This document shows positions 49,236-61,487 of a DNA stretch of 64,000 nucleotides, one piece after another. Below the pieces are notes generated by a model. It was given only the letters and a program-made list of their open reading frames with translations, did no database searches and was not told the origin of the DNA. The position numbers and the translations under genes are program-made. The DNA comes from Doryteuthis pealeii. Taxonomy: Eukaryota; Mollusca; Cephalopoda; Myopsida; Loliginidae. Position 1 is the first letter of the stretch. Each line of letters opens with the position of its first letter. The DNA lies in assembly GCA_023376005.1 (NCBI GenBank), contig CM042138.1, forward strand, positions 93,551,046-93,615,045, written 5' to 3'.

Positions 49236-50774
49236 TGAGTAGTATTCAATAAATACTGGAATATATGCAAAAAAGTATCAAGATTTTTTGTACTTTTTGA
49301 CACACTTTGTATTGTGAAAAGAAATAATATTCAATTCATTGTTCATCTCTATCTTGGTAAATATAGCTCCAAACTCAGCACTTTTATGACACACCTTGTA
49401 TTCTGAAAAATATTAACGTTCCATTCATTGTTCATTTCTATCTTGGTAGATACAGCTTCAAACCCGACACTTTTATGGTACACCTTGTATATTTTAGTGG
49501 TTTATTAAAAGTCTAGAAAATAGATTTAATAAAAACGGTTTACAATGCAAATATAAAATATGTTTTCATTAGTTTTTGTAATAAAATCAAGGCAAATCAA
49601 ACAAGAGTATATTGAATATTTATATTTTGTTTTGTTTTGGTTTAATCACAGTTTCAATTTCAAGCAATTTATCTTGAAATCTATTCAAAATTGTCTGACG
49701 TCTAGAATAACAAAACTCACAAAATACGATATCATTTCTTGTGTTTTAATAAAATCTTCCTTGTAACTGGATATTTAAGTAAGACAAGATTTCACATACA
49801 ACTGGTCCGTAAGGTTGTTGACCAAAACCAGAAATAACCTAAATGGTTTCAGTAGTCAAATCAGTAAAAGGTGAATGTCCATGACAGTGTCTGTCCCAGA
49901 ATATGAGATACAAGTTCAAGTCTCATCGGAGGTGACTACTTCATATTCAAACCAATACAACTCACTTTGATTAAAACAGAAAGTATATTAAAATGCTGTT
50001 AGCAATGATTTGGCTTGGTTTATTTGTTTAATGGCATATCAATTCCTTATGGGTTATTTAATACTGAAATTTCATTTGTAAACAATAAAGAATAAATTAG
50101 AAACAACGTTTGAGTTTGAATTAATCAATCAATGAAATTGCAGATTGATTGATTATTTTAACGGCATACATACCCGTCTCGGGTTATTTTATGCCGGGAG
50201 GTTAGGAAATTACATTAATCTTATACATATTATCAACAAAGCCCGAGCATTTGTCTATCTTTCCACTCTGAGGTTCTCTAGAACAGCAAAATCCACTAGA
50301 TGACAAATATCATCTATATATCAATACTCGTGTTCCTGGTTAAATGAAACCGTCCAAATCGGCCGGGATGAAATGCAAAAATGTAAATCCTGATTATATG
50401 GTGTTGCTTATCCGCTTAATTCTTATTTTTTATGAGTGCCGTCATCTCAGCTAAATAATAGACCATTCCGTTTTTATTATTAGGAGAAAAAAGTGAAGAA
50501 AAGAATATACTACACAGAAAGAATATAATAAGAAAGAAACAAACAAACATAGAGAGTGGGGGGAAGATAAATAGCGTGGAAGTGATAATGCTAATCTGTT
50601 TCTATCGAACAAGAGGAAAAGATGAAAGAAAGAAAGAAAGAAAATAGTGAGAGAGAGTTAAATCAAGATTATTATACTTTTTATATATAAAACAATTGCA
50701 ATAGCTCTTAAGTAAACATATCAAACGTTGTAATAATTAAATTATCATACTGTGGTATATCCTGCAAGTAATTG

Positions 50775-51303
50775 TTATTCACTCCTTGTGAGTTTTTCAC
50801 ATCAGCGTGAACTGATGGTCTTTCACTGGAGTCTAAGTGAAAGGTCCCCTCAGGTTTCCAGGACTCACTTGAGTATTCTAGCTGATTTCTGGATGGTCCC
50901 TTTTCTAAGCTTTTGGGTACCATTCCAAGTGCACCAACTACAATCGGTATCACTTTCAACCTCATATTCCACAGTTTTTTTCAATTCTCTAGCAAGGTCT
51001 AGGTATTTGTCTATCATTTCGTTTTCTTTCATCTTCACCCTGTGATCTGCTGGAACTGCAAAATCCACTAGTTGACAAGTTCTCTCCTTTTTTTTTTTTC
51101 GTTAAACAATAGTAGGTCTGGTCGTCTGGATGGGATTATTATTATTATTATTATTATTATTATTGAGTTTTTTACACCTGTCGTAGCCGGTGGTTTACTG
51201 GAGGCTGAGTGACTGCAAGTCACCTCGGGTCTCCGGGACTTTTCTGAGTATTCTCGCCGATATTAACAGTGCTGTAGTCTGGATAGTCTTGACGCTTCCT
51301 CTG

Positions 51304-51339
<36 letters not shown>

Positions 51340-51405
51340 GAGTTTTTCCACACCTGCCGTAGCCGGTGGTTCTCGGGGTGACAGCAAGTCTCCTCCGCTT
51401 TTCAG

Positions 51406-51446
<41 letters not shown>
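50775..51446 (-). mobile_element. LINE 3' ends with (TTA)n, in gene 2 intron 1
   Basis: 50775-51130 encodes LVDFAVPADHRVKMKENEMI and YEVESDTDCSWCTWN-type C-terminal sequence on the minus strand. Shorter 3' ends follow at 51165-51300 and 51340-51410, each bounded by (TTA)n. Confidence 0.6.
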
Positions 51447-52425
51447 TAAAGCTACTCTAATTTTAAACATACATTTATCATATAATTACCTATTCATTTA
51501 GACAAAACTTTGAATATTTATATCATAAGCATTATTCAATAAACATTTGAATAAGTTGTCTGGTGTTTTATCAAAAGTCTTCAGAAGTAAAGTTAATATG
51601 TGCGATGTACAATGTAAATATAAAGAAAATGTTTAAAAAATAGATCTTTTTGGTATTCTGTAATAAAAATTCATACAAATCAAACAATGTATCGAATATT
51701 GAATGTTTTGTTTTCGGTTTCATTAGAGATTGAATTTCAAGTAATTTATCTTGTATATTTCAAAATCGTCTGACACGTAGAATAATAAAATTCACCGAGC
51801 CGAACGTTTTCATTGGCTTTTAATAAAAGTGTCGGTTTATTTCGATTCGACGTAAGAAGATATTTTTCATACCAACAGGTCGTTAATGTTATTCATTTCG
51901 ACAATACAAAAGAAAATAACGAATAAAATAGAGATAAGTTTCGAATTCAATAAACGAAACAAAAATCACTTGCTACATTTCTAACAATAACAAACGTGAA
52001 TGTCAGTGTGCCAGTGTGTCACATTTTTTCAACCTAGAGGCCGTAGCCCAACATATCATACCCCTTTTAGCTGATGGCCAGTTTAGCTCAGTCGGTAGGG
52101 CGTCGGAATAGGAACCACAAGGTTCCGGGTTCAATACCGGCCTTCGCCAACTCAGCGTGTGATTAGCACAGGGATCTGTGCGGTAAAGTGAGGAGCTGAT
52201 GGTAGGTGTAGCGCTCCATCTCAGGCACCAAAACAATCTCTTGGTCTAGTGCTAGTGAAAAGGGGATAGACTCCTTCGCTGTGTGGCTGGTACCAACTTT
52301 ACTTACTTTACACTTCTGCATAGAGGTAAGGCTCCACCAATGGGGTCACAGGTAGGATGCGATACAAGGTCGCAAGTATGGGGCATCAATAGAGGCGCAT
52401 ACTGTACGGTTTAGCGTCATTGGAA

Positions 52426-52472
<47 letters not shown>

Positions 52473-52612
52473 AGCTACTCTAATTTTAAACATACATTTA
52501 TCATATAATTACCTATTCATTTAGGCAAAACTTTGAATATTTATATCATAAGCATTATTCAATAAACATTTGAATAAGTTGTCTGGTGTTTTATCAAAAG
52601 TCTTCAGAAGAA
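51408..52612 (+). repeat. Direct duplication of ~170 bp, about 1 kb apart
   Basis: 51446-51592 and 52470-52610 are almost identical (ACATACATTTATCATATAATTACC, TTGAATAAGTTGTCTGGTG). Each starts at a (TTA)n tract. The sequence belongs to the intron-1 segment shared with gene 1. Confidence 0.75.
52075..52320 (+). mobile_element. SINE A (tRNA-headed)
   Basis: GGCCAGTTTAGCTCAGTCGG head, B-box GGGTTCAATACC, body ending ACTTTACTTACTTTAC. In gene 2 intron 1. Confidence 0.75.
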
Positions 52613-53482
52613 CCACAAGTTCCCCTCAGGAACCAAAACATTCATTTCATAGAGCGAATACCATTGAGAAAGATACGAATCCAGCTATTCTCCCTTCAGC
52701 TATGAGTAAATAGTAAGGTAGACTGGCCTCGTTAACCTTGGTATGACAACCGGTCTAGGAAAAGGAAAACCCTGAATGAAAATCAAAGGGATTCTATTCT
52801 CGTTTGTCAAAACTGCTTTGAGAGCTCCTCCTTCCCCTCTTCCCAAATAGAAATAGAAATACGTTGGGGATCGAACTCACTATTCAGTAGTTATGGATCA
52901 GCAAGACTAACTTGCTAACCACTACTTCACGATGGGATACCCTTCATACCCAAACTGTTCGCCACAGGTAGGATGAGACAAGATCGCAAGTGTGGGGCAT
53001 CCAGTGAGTATCGAACTTGCTATTCCATTGTAGTGGATCAGCGATACTAGCATTACACCACGAAGAAATTCAGCTACCCTTGCGAAAGTTATACATTCTT
53101 TTCATATCCTCTTTAGCTATATGTAAATAGTAGAGCAGACTGGGTATTTTGGGTCTGGTAAGGCAACCAGTCTAGGAGAAGGAAAACTCTCAGTTCAAAC
53201 CAACACTACTGCGTTTAAAAATTGACCTGGTGTCACATACGGCCATACAGCTGAGGTGCTCTGGTGTAACGGTTATCGTTGTAGAAAATAGAATCGCTGA
53301 GGTGCTCTAGTGTAACGGTTATCGTTGTAGAAAATAGAATCGGGGATACAAGTTCAAATTCTGGACGAGGCTGACTGCGTTTCACTCCACCAGCTTTGAG
53401 TAAAATAGTAGGCTAGATTGGGCTTATTTAGCTCTGATGCGGCAACCAGTCTTTTTGAAGGAAAACTTTGGGTTTTTTGGCA

Positions 53483-54098
53483 TTGGAAGAAAGCAAGAAA
53501 ACTGACTTTACGAAAGTTATACAATTGCGAATGGGATTAAATTGGGATATAATCCAACAGTATCTAGAAAATAGAACAATACGAAGTATTCGAAAAATGA
53601 AATTTATTCTTGATGGTAAAGTAGACGTTATAATGTTTCGGTTTTGACAAATCTTCATAGGGATTTGAGATGGAAAGAATGTTGCTTGAGTAGGGATGGA
53701 TGAGTTTCGAAAGACGGGAGAATAGTAGTTGTATGTTAAAGGCCGTAACCGTGTACGGCATAGTGCATGTTCCGGTACACCAGAAGACTTCGCTAGAAAC
53801 GGTGAAAAGTGTGGTGATTTTTTATAAGGAAAATATAGATATAAGACGAGAAAAGTGTCAGAAAGAGAGTGTGAGAGGCGGATTAGTTAGATTTAGGTGT
53901 ATTGTAACTTCTTCTTTGTTTTGTTTTTTTTATTTTTTTTTTGTGTGTGTGTGTGTTTTTTTAAAATCGTGATTTTATATTTTCAACACAGTTGCGATAC
54001 GACATTTTTCTGTTTCCAAATTACTTTTGTATATTTCTTTTTACAAAAAGATAAATGAAAATCTGACTACTCACCAAAGGTCTTAGTTAAATGGACCT
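53483..54098 (-). pseudogene. Relic of an extra suckerin leader exon and its intron flank
   Basis: 54060-54098 contains CTACTCACCAAAGGTCTTAGTTAAATGG, matching the donor and 3' half of both leader exons, then breaks off into an R1 repeat. 53988-54058 matches the adjoining intron of gene 2 (54890-54950). 53483-53530 matches 54833-54885 (GAAAGCAAGAA..ACTGACTTTA). About 455 bp with a decayed hammerhead-like motif split the two parts, with TTGCGA at each junction. I read this as a fossil of a duplicated leader later hit by a Penelope-like insertion. Confidence 0.6.
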
Positions 54099-54960
54099 GT
54101 GAGTAATGGTGATAAAGGGGTTATCAACATTCCCCAAAGCTCCAGAAATGGAACTCACTATCAGACAGAGAGTTAACCCAGGACATTAAGATACTCAGCT
54201 ACCACTTTTAGCATATAAATGACAAAAAGGTTGGGGCTTGCCATAAAGACAATAACGTTGGAACAAACTTATATGTGCTGGGGCTTGACGTGACCAGCCA
54301 ATTAATTAGAAGAGACTCCAACCTTCCAAAGGAGCAGGTTGCGACACAAGGTCAATTTCTTACGCGTGGTTTAACAAGTTTAAATTCAGAGTTTTCCTTT
54401 TCCTAGACTGGCTACCTTGCCAAGGTTAAGAGCCCAGTCTGCCCTGCTATATGCCCATGGCTGGAGGGAGAGTAATTGGATGTATACCTTTCCCATGTGT
54501 ATTAGCGCTATGTGAAAAGCTTCGTCCAGGATTTGAACTCGAGTCGAGAAGTCCATTTCCTACGACTCTAATCATTACATTACGCACTTCCATAGAGCTA
54601 GGTCGCATATAACAATGAGCAATATTCAATAAATACTGGAAAATATATTCCGGTGGTTTACGAAAATTCTAGAATATAAATTTAGTTTATTTGAATTACA
54701 ATTCAAATATAAATATTTTGATATGTGTTCATTAGTTTTTGTAATAAAATCAAGATAAATCATTACAAGAAAATAGTGAATATTTGTATCTTCTTTTGTA
54801 TTTTCAGCCCCAGTCGACAGGGCGGTTTAGTATTGAAAGAAAGCAAGAAGACTGACTTTATGAAAATTAAACAATTGTGAATACGACCTTTTTTTCTGTC
54901 TCGAATTATCTACCTTGTATATTTTTCTTTTAAATGATGAACAAAAATCTGTCTACTCAC

Positions 54961-54999
54961 CAAGATGTCTTAATCAAATGGCCCGACCTGTTGATGACT
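54961..54999 (-). other. Gene 2 non-coding leader exon (5' UTR)
   Basis: Ends in CATCTTG|GTGAGTAGA (exon end 54961). The start is placed at AGTCATCAACAG below the TATA box by analogy with gene 1. TTGATTAAGACAT and the donor context are identical in the two genes. Confidence 0.68.
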
Positions 55000-55025
55000 A
55001 TGGGCTCTATCCAATCTTCCTCGGC

Positions 55026-55031
55026 TTTATA
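55026..55031 (-). promoter_or_regulatory. TATA box of suckerin-like gene 2
   Basis: TATAAA in the context TTGGGTATAAAGCCG, about 32 nt upstream of the inferred start site. The same context precedes gene 1. Confidence 0.68.
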
Positions 55032-55320
55032 CCCAAACAATCACCTACGCATCCATGGATGTTGGAACAAGTGACCGCAGTTTCCCAGGTTTTATGCCAT
55101 CATACAGTACTAAAATAATTTACATTTCAATGTCGAGGGAAATGTTGCAAGGTTGATTTAATAAACTAAGATTGTTTGTTTGAACAGTCTGAATCCTCCC
55201 TTCGTATTAACATATTTTACCTAATTTGTCATTGTGACATATTTGTTTAGGTCGTCGTAGGAGTCTAAAAGTCAAACAGGTTTGCAATGACTTTTAGCCA
55301 AGATCCCTAAATCTAAAGTC
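55032..55320 (-). promoter_or_regulatory. Conserved upstream promoter region, gene 2
   Basis: Homologous to 15239-15560 upstream of gene 1 over most of its length, including the GATGTTGGAACA, CGCAGTTTCCCAGGTTTTATG and CAATGTCGAGGGAAA blocks. The match fades past a motif near AGATCCCTAAAT. A decayed Helitron begins about 45 bp further out. Confidence 0.55.
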
Positions 55321-55366
55321 ACTCACTTTACTTTATTACATTCTTGCTGGTATTTCTATTATCCTA

Positions 55367-55935
55367 ACAAGCAAATATATACACCCTCCAGGTGAAAGAA
55401 TTTAAGTTTTAATATAATAAAATATTACATTAAATCAGAAAGCAAATGAAACTAAATAAGAATGCAAATAAAAAGATTTGAAACAGAGCGCAGTATAATT
55501 AAAAAAAATATAATAGAACAACTGGAACTTATTCTGCCATCACTCCCATCTTTAATTTCTAAATTTTCCTAATTTAACTATTTAGTCAAAATAGGAAGTA
55601 AAGAATAAAATGATGGTTATTTCTTCTTTTTAATGTATTTCTTTTAAGATTTATCCCGAGATTTTTACTCATATTCATTAAGATAAAACAAAACAATTAG
55701 AAATCAATAGTACTAAGCATGTATTTATTAAAATCAATTTTTCAATATCAATATGCAAATTAGCCTTCCCGTTCATATTGTAAACCTCTATTTTGTTGTA
55801 TATATAAATACAATTGCATGTTATTAGCATGTAGATAAGACCAGTATTAATAATATAAACCAATTTTATAATTGAGGTTTAAATAAAAATAAAATCATTA
55901 CAGAAAGAAAAACATACAATCTCCATTATATAAGA
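55367..55935 (-). mobile_element. Decayed Helitron of the same family
   Basis: The 5' end TCTTATATAATGGAGATTG is readable at 55935. The CTAG end has mutated (ACAAG near 55367). The interior aligns with 5219-5857. Confidence 0.65.
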
Positions 55936-57499
55936 TTGTAGTTGATTTTCCCCGAACAAGGGTTAGTATTTATTGCTTTAATGGTGATTAAGTTTTTTTT
56001 TCTGAGTCTCCAGCTCGCCGGCTCCACTTTGGATCTTACTTAGGCTAGTCGGATGGTCAGAGAGGCCCCCTATGATCAATCGGCTGGTCACGTCAATCCC
56101 TAGCACCTATATGGTTGTCCCAACCCTATTGACTGTATGGCAAGCCCCCAACTCTTTTTTATCATATATGTGCTAGAAGAATGTCAGTCTGTGCAGGAAG
56201 AAAGGAGTTGGACTTCCGACTTGACGTGTACCGTATCACAATGGTGCTCATATTGAAAACTTATGAAATCGTTCATAAAATCCACATACCTTTGAATTTA
56301 TCATTCAAATTTTGGTGGTGGCTGAGGGCCTTATTTTCCTGGGAATGATGTTAAACTATCTGATAGTGAAGTTCCAATTCTGAAGCTCTGGGGATTGTGG
56401 AGTGCCCTCATCACCATTGCTAAAAAAATAATGCTAAAGGGCCAATTATAAAAAAGCAAAAATTAATTACACGCAACAGAATATCAAGTGTTGGGTATGT
56501 AGTGTCAGAGATGAAACGGTTAATTATATAATAAGCGAGTGCAGAATTTGACACAAAATGAATACAAGATTAGGCACAACTGGGCGGGAAAGGTGATCCA
56601 CAATGTATGCAAAAAGATGGTAAAATAGTCATTGTGGTAAAGAGCAGAAAATGAACAAAGTTGATATTTTTAGAAATATATTTCCAATTTATTTCCAATT
56701 TTAGTTAGGCCCCTTCCTATCAATTGGCTGGTTACGACAAGCCCTAGCACCTATTTGATTGTCCGACCCTATTGCCCCTATGGAAAGCCTTAACCCGTTT
56801 TATCATATGGGTGCTAGAAGGCGGTGGCCTGGTGTCTTATTGTCCTAGGTATAACTTTCAACTCTAACTGATGGTCAGGTTCCAGTTCTGGACGTCTGTG
56901 GAATGTAGAGCACCCCTTAATTACCATTAATACCAGGTTCCCTCTGACCCGGCTATAAAAAGCACATCTAGATGGTGGCATCTCCGTATTGAATGGAAAG
57001 CCTCTGAAATTAGAAGACTGGTTTATATGAATCGATAACAATATCAACTCTATTGAGTACTATGTCAAAATATCCATAAATAACGCATGGATTTGTATTG
57101 GATAGGAATACTTGATATTATATAACCGCATACAAAATATTATGACACTACACAATATATATAAGTGTGTGCAAAAAAAATTAAACTACAACAAATAGTA
57201 TAAATATAAATGATTTCCCCTAACTTCTCGCAATAAAATAACCCTAGATGGATTGAAATACCGTTAAAATCAATCAATCAATCAATCTAAACCCCTTGGA
57301 GAATAAAACTTCCATTTTTTATGCATAGCTTTTTTATGAATTTACATATTGTTCCTATAACTTGCAGTATTTAATAAATTTGTCCGACCTCATCTAGATA
57401 TACTATTTACTTTTATATCTAATAATGTATTGTTTGGTAAATCCTGCTGCATACTTTGTTTTATTGCTAAAGAAACATTTTACTTTTCAAAAAATGTTT

Positions 57500-58100
57500 A
57501 TTCAGACATTCTCAGTATTTCTATTCTTGATTACTATATTGATTAATATGGAAATCTGATCTCTGTGATAAAAGAAAACGGGAATTCTTCCAAACTGTAA
57601 CCGTGTCAATTGTAGCGTAATTATTATGGTGGACGGGGAATTTGAGGATTGAAAAGCAAACGGTAAACGGATTTCTGGAGAAAGAAAAGAAAAAGAAATA
57701 AGAACAAAGAGAGGTTAAAGTTCGGAACGGTAAACACTTAACGGGGGGGGCGCAGCCAGCCATCGAATGACCAATGACCCCGGAACTGGAGTTTTAAAAA
57801 AATAAAAACGGAAGTCTCGGTTTCTGTGAAAGAGCGGAAGTGGATGTGACCTTCCCCTAGCCCCGGGACCACAAACGGAGGTAATGAAAATTCGGCCTCT
57901 TTCTCGCCGGACCCAAGGAGGGTCAGACGCGTTTGTTGGAGCTCGGTCGTGACATATCTAGGGGAGCAACAAACAGCGCGCATGAACGTGATTTAAGATA
58001 GAACAGCTCGACCTTACTCACTCACTCTCCTTCTCTCTAAAAAAAAAGAACCCGTGAACCTAGAAATAAATAAACAACCCCTTTGTGACTATACGATTCG
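57500..58100. other. GC-richer segment, origin unknown
   Basis: 57720-57980 is much richer in C and G, with several CpG, than its surroundings. An 81-residue minus-strand ORF (MRAVCCSPRYVTTE...) crosses it without recognisable domains. It could be an LTR or a promoter. Positions 57000-57500 and 58100-58960 show nothing recognisable. Confidence 0.3.
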
Positions 58101-58969
58101 TATGTTGTTTCTTAACTAATGACGACCACTACTAACGACTACTACTACAACTCGACCTTGATCCTATGCAACACAATTCAATAATTGGAGTTTAATGAAA
58201 AGCCCAGAGAAAATCTACAGGGAAACAACACAAGCATTCTGCATGCTGTTTTTAACAAATCCTGAAAGCAACACCCTCCAAAACAGCAGATGTACAACCA
58301 CTTACCTCAAATCCCGCAAACAGTCCCCATAATACCAACAAGAGATGCTGGGGACTGATGAAGAAGTAAGAACAAACATAATTACGTTCTCCTATAGACT
58401 CCTACATATGAACATATTGTTGTAATGATTATTCTTCTTTTTTGAGTGGATGCATTTTATTCAATTTCATAGAAATATGTGTTTTTCCCGCCGTTTGCTA
58501 AATAGAAGCTTTATTCTTCTTTTGTGAAGCTACATTTCTTTTTTACGCTTTTTTTTAATATAAGTTTTATTTACATTTATTATTAATAATATATTACATA
58601 TATTATTATTGTTACGTAACATCTGCAATCGCGTAATCAAGTCAACGGCCGAAAACAAACGCGTTTTTAAAAACCAACTGATAACAAAACATCTCCGATG
58701 AACGGATCATATAATCTCTTCTCTGCTTTTTTTAATACCCTGTCCGGTGGCGAAAGCTGCTTGGTAGCGCTAGGAAGTGGCAGTCTTGCCTTAGCTACCG
58801 AAACTGTGTTATCACTCCTAGTTAGCAGCTGATGAGGGCAGGGTATCGCACGTGCTATCACACGTTGTATGACGAAAATAAAAATAAATAAATAAATTTT
58901 TTTAAAAGACATGTTTCATTTATCATGTTGTGAAGATACGTTTTATTTATTTCGTGAAGATATTGTTGT

Positions 58970-59410
58970 AGGTTGGTCAGTTGGATTTTACAGCATGTCA
59001 ACACTTGATGGGTTATTTTATTTCAAAGACATTTTGTTTTATTCATTCTTGCTGAGTATTATATTTTTTTTCAAACACAATTTTTACGCAGATTTTTATT
59101 ACTCATTTTTTTTATCTATTTAACCCCTAAATGGGACCTTAACAACTTCTACCACTCGGGATCAGGGTGTACCTGGTAATAATGGCGATAAAGGAGTTTC
59201 AGAATTAGAACTTCACAACTAGATGCAGATTAACGTCATACCAAGGACACTAAGATCCTCAGCCACGCCTTCTAGTACATCTATTATAAAATGGGTTAAG
59301 GCTTGCTTGCCATAAGGACAATAGAGTTGGGACAACCCCGATTGGCCAGGGGTTTTACCCCTCTGCAGAGGTGCAATCGGTGTATTCTAAAGCTCCAGGC
59401 GACAGGGTTC
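58970..59410 (+). mobile_element. Dispersed repeat R1
   Basis: GGTTGGTCAGTTGGATTTTAC head and the downstream blocks. Further copies: about 6838-6935, 10985-11287, 15692-15790, 34800-35140, 35395-35600, 54098-54320, 56035-56425 and 56700-56955. Confidence 0.55.
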
Positions 59411-59419
59411 CAAAAGGTG

Positions 59420-59700
59420 AATAAAACATATATTCCCCATAAAGTTAGATAAAAAGAATCTTCACAAAATATATGAATAAAAAATACCTTCACATAAAGA
59501 TGAACAGATAAATTTAGCAAAAATGTTGAATCAAACATACATTCCTTATAAAGTTGAATAAAATGTATCTTCACAAAATATATGAATGAAAATACCTTCA
59601 CATAAGATGAACAGAACGTAAATTTAGCAAAAATGTTGAATCAACATACATTCCTTATAAAGTTGAATAAAATGTATCTTCACAAAATATATGAATAAAA
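59420..59700. repeat. ~120-bp tandem repeat, about 2.5 copies
   Basis: TATCTTCACAAAATATATGAAT and ATACCTTCACATAA alternate with TTTAGCAAAAATGTTGAATC. Confidence 0.7.
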
Positions 59701-60384
59701 CTTTTATTCAAAAAATTCTCACATAATTCCAACAAAAATGAGAAAGACTAACAAACAAATTTCACAAATATCTCTATAATAATGCTTTTGTTCCTTAATC
59801 TTCCGACCGTTATCATCTTGCAACACCCTCTGGGTAAAATTGAGACCCTCCAAATCGTCTATGATGAAATGCAAAAATGTAAATCTTGATCATCTGGTGT
59901 TGCTTATCAAATTGTTTTTAATGAGGGTCATCTCCTCAGCTAAATAATGAACCATTCCGTTTTTATTATGAAGAAAGGGAAGAAAAAGACATGCTACAGA
60001 GAAGAAATATACGAAAGAAAGAAAGAAAGACAAAGAGTAGGGAAATATAGAGAGAGGGTGTGAGCGTGCAGAAGCGATAACGTTAATCTGTTTCAATCGA
60101 ACATAATAAAAAGATGAAAAGAAGGAAAGAAGAAAAAAGAGTGAGAGGGGTGAAATCAAGATTATTATATGTTTTATTTATTTATTATTTGCAATATCAC
60201 TTAGGTAAACATATCAAACGTTGTAATAATTTAATCATCATACTGTGATATATCCACAGGCTTTGCTAGTATACTTTAATAAACAAACTAGATTAAATCA
60301 TTGAAATCAATGGCGTTTTTTCTAATCCACGCACTGGAAAATAGCATGGAATAACCCAATGCTGAGAAAAGAATTATGGATATC

Positions 60385-61000
60385 CATACATGTGTGCTTT
60401 CTGTCTGTAACCAAAACTATACTACAACTCAAGTCACAATTGCTCAAGTTATTTATGTCCCATTCTCCATGATTTTATTATTTGTTTAAACCTCAGTTAT
60501 TAATAAATTTGTTTACATTATTAATACTGTTGACCATATCTATATATTAATAACATGCAATTGTATTTTATATGCCAAAAAATAGTGGTTTACTGTGTGA
60601 ACGTGAAGGCTAATTGCCATATTGATATTATAAATTTGATTTTAATAAAGTTGAGTTTGGTATTATTGATTTCTAATTGTTTGTTTTATCTTAATGAATA
60701 TGAGCAAAAATCTTGGAGATAAATCTTGAAAGAAATCAATTAACAAGAAGAAATAACTGTAATTTTATTCTTTCCTTCCGACTTTAACAAAATAGTTAGA
60801 TTAGAAAAAACTTAGCAATGAAAGACAGGAGTGATGGAAAATGATGAAAGAGTTAGTTTCAAAGTTGTTCTATTTTTCTATTATATCCCCCTCTGTTTCA
60901 AATTATCTTATCTGCATTCTTATTTAGTTTCATTTAATATAATATTTTATTACATTAAAACTTAAATCATTGCACCCTGGGGGGTGAATATATTTTCTAG
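60385..61000 (+). mobile_element. Helitron, opposite orientation, decayed 5' end
   Basis: The interior is the reverse complement of 5219-5857 (CAAATTATCTTATCTGCATTCTTATTTAG and neighbours). It ends GCACCCTGGGGGGTGAATATATTTTCTAG at 61000. The 5' start is only approximate. Confidence 0.65.
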
Positions 61001-61487
61001 CTGTTATAATTAACTTATCAACTGCCGTATATCCACATGTCCTGCTAGTTATAATTAAATCTTCGTCTACAACCAGATTTATGTATATCTTACTTTGCTG
61101 AGAAATGTGCCATCGTATTTTTATCTAAATTGTAGGCGGCCATTAAATTCCGAAAGAAATGAACCAACGAGTGTAAATTATAATTTATGGCAAATAAAAA
61201 CGAACAATAAGTAACCAAACTGCTTACACATAAAAATCAAAGGGTTGAGGGTGGGGTGGTAATTGAATCTAAATTCATATTTATTGCTAGTAAATTTCTT
61301 TTCGTAGGATTAATCTTGGCTTAATAAATATTTACTTGAATATTTGTTTTTCGGGAGATTTATGTCAACTATATTTATTTCTAGTTTTATTTCAATACAC
61401 ATAATTTTTTTTTATTCCCACTTTGAAATAATTGGAAAAAAAATTATTATATTCGCTCCGATAGAGATAGAATAACAAAGGGAAACA

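Larger units (their letters stand above)
47948..54960 (-). other. Gene 2 intron 1
   Basis: About 7 kb. Contents from low to high: foldback element 48087-48342, R1 repeat 48775-49235, intron segment copy split by satellite units (49240-49780), R3 repeat (50290-50480), LINE 3' ends with (TTA)n (50775-51446), two further intron-segment copies (51455-51810 and 52475-52612), SINE A (52075-52320), SINE B pieces (52640-53480), the leader relic (53483-54098), R1 (54098-54320), SINE B (54320-54600) and another intron-segment copy (54600-54800). Confidence 0.6.

Noticed and set aside
57738..57983. 81-residue ORF in the GC-richer patch as a gene
   Set aside because: No signal peptide, domain, splice context or paralogue visible; reported only as a compositional feature.
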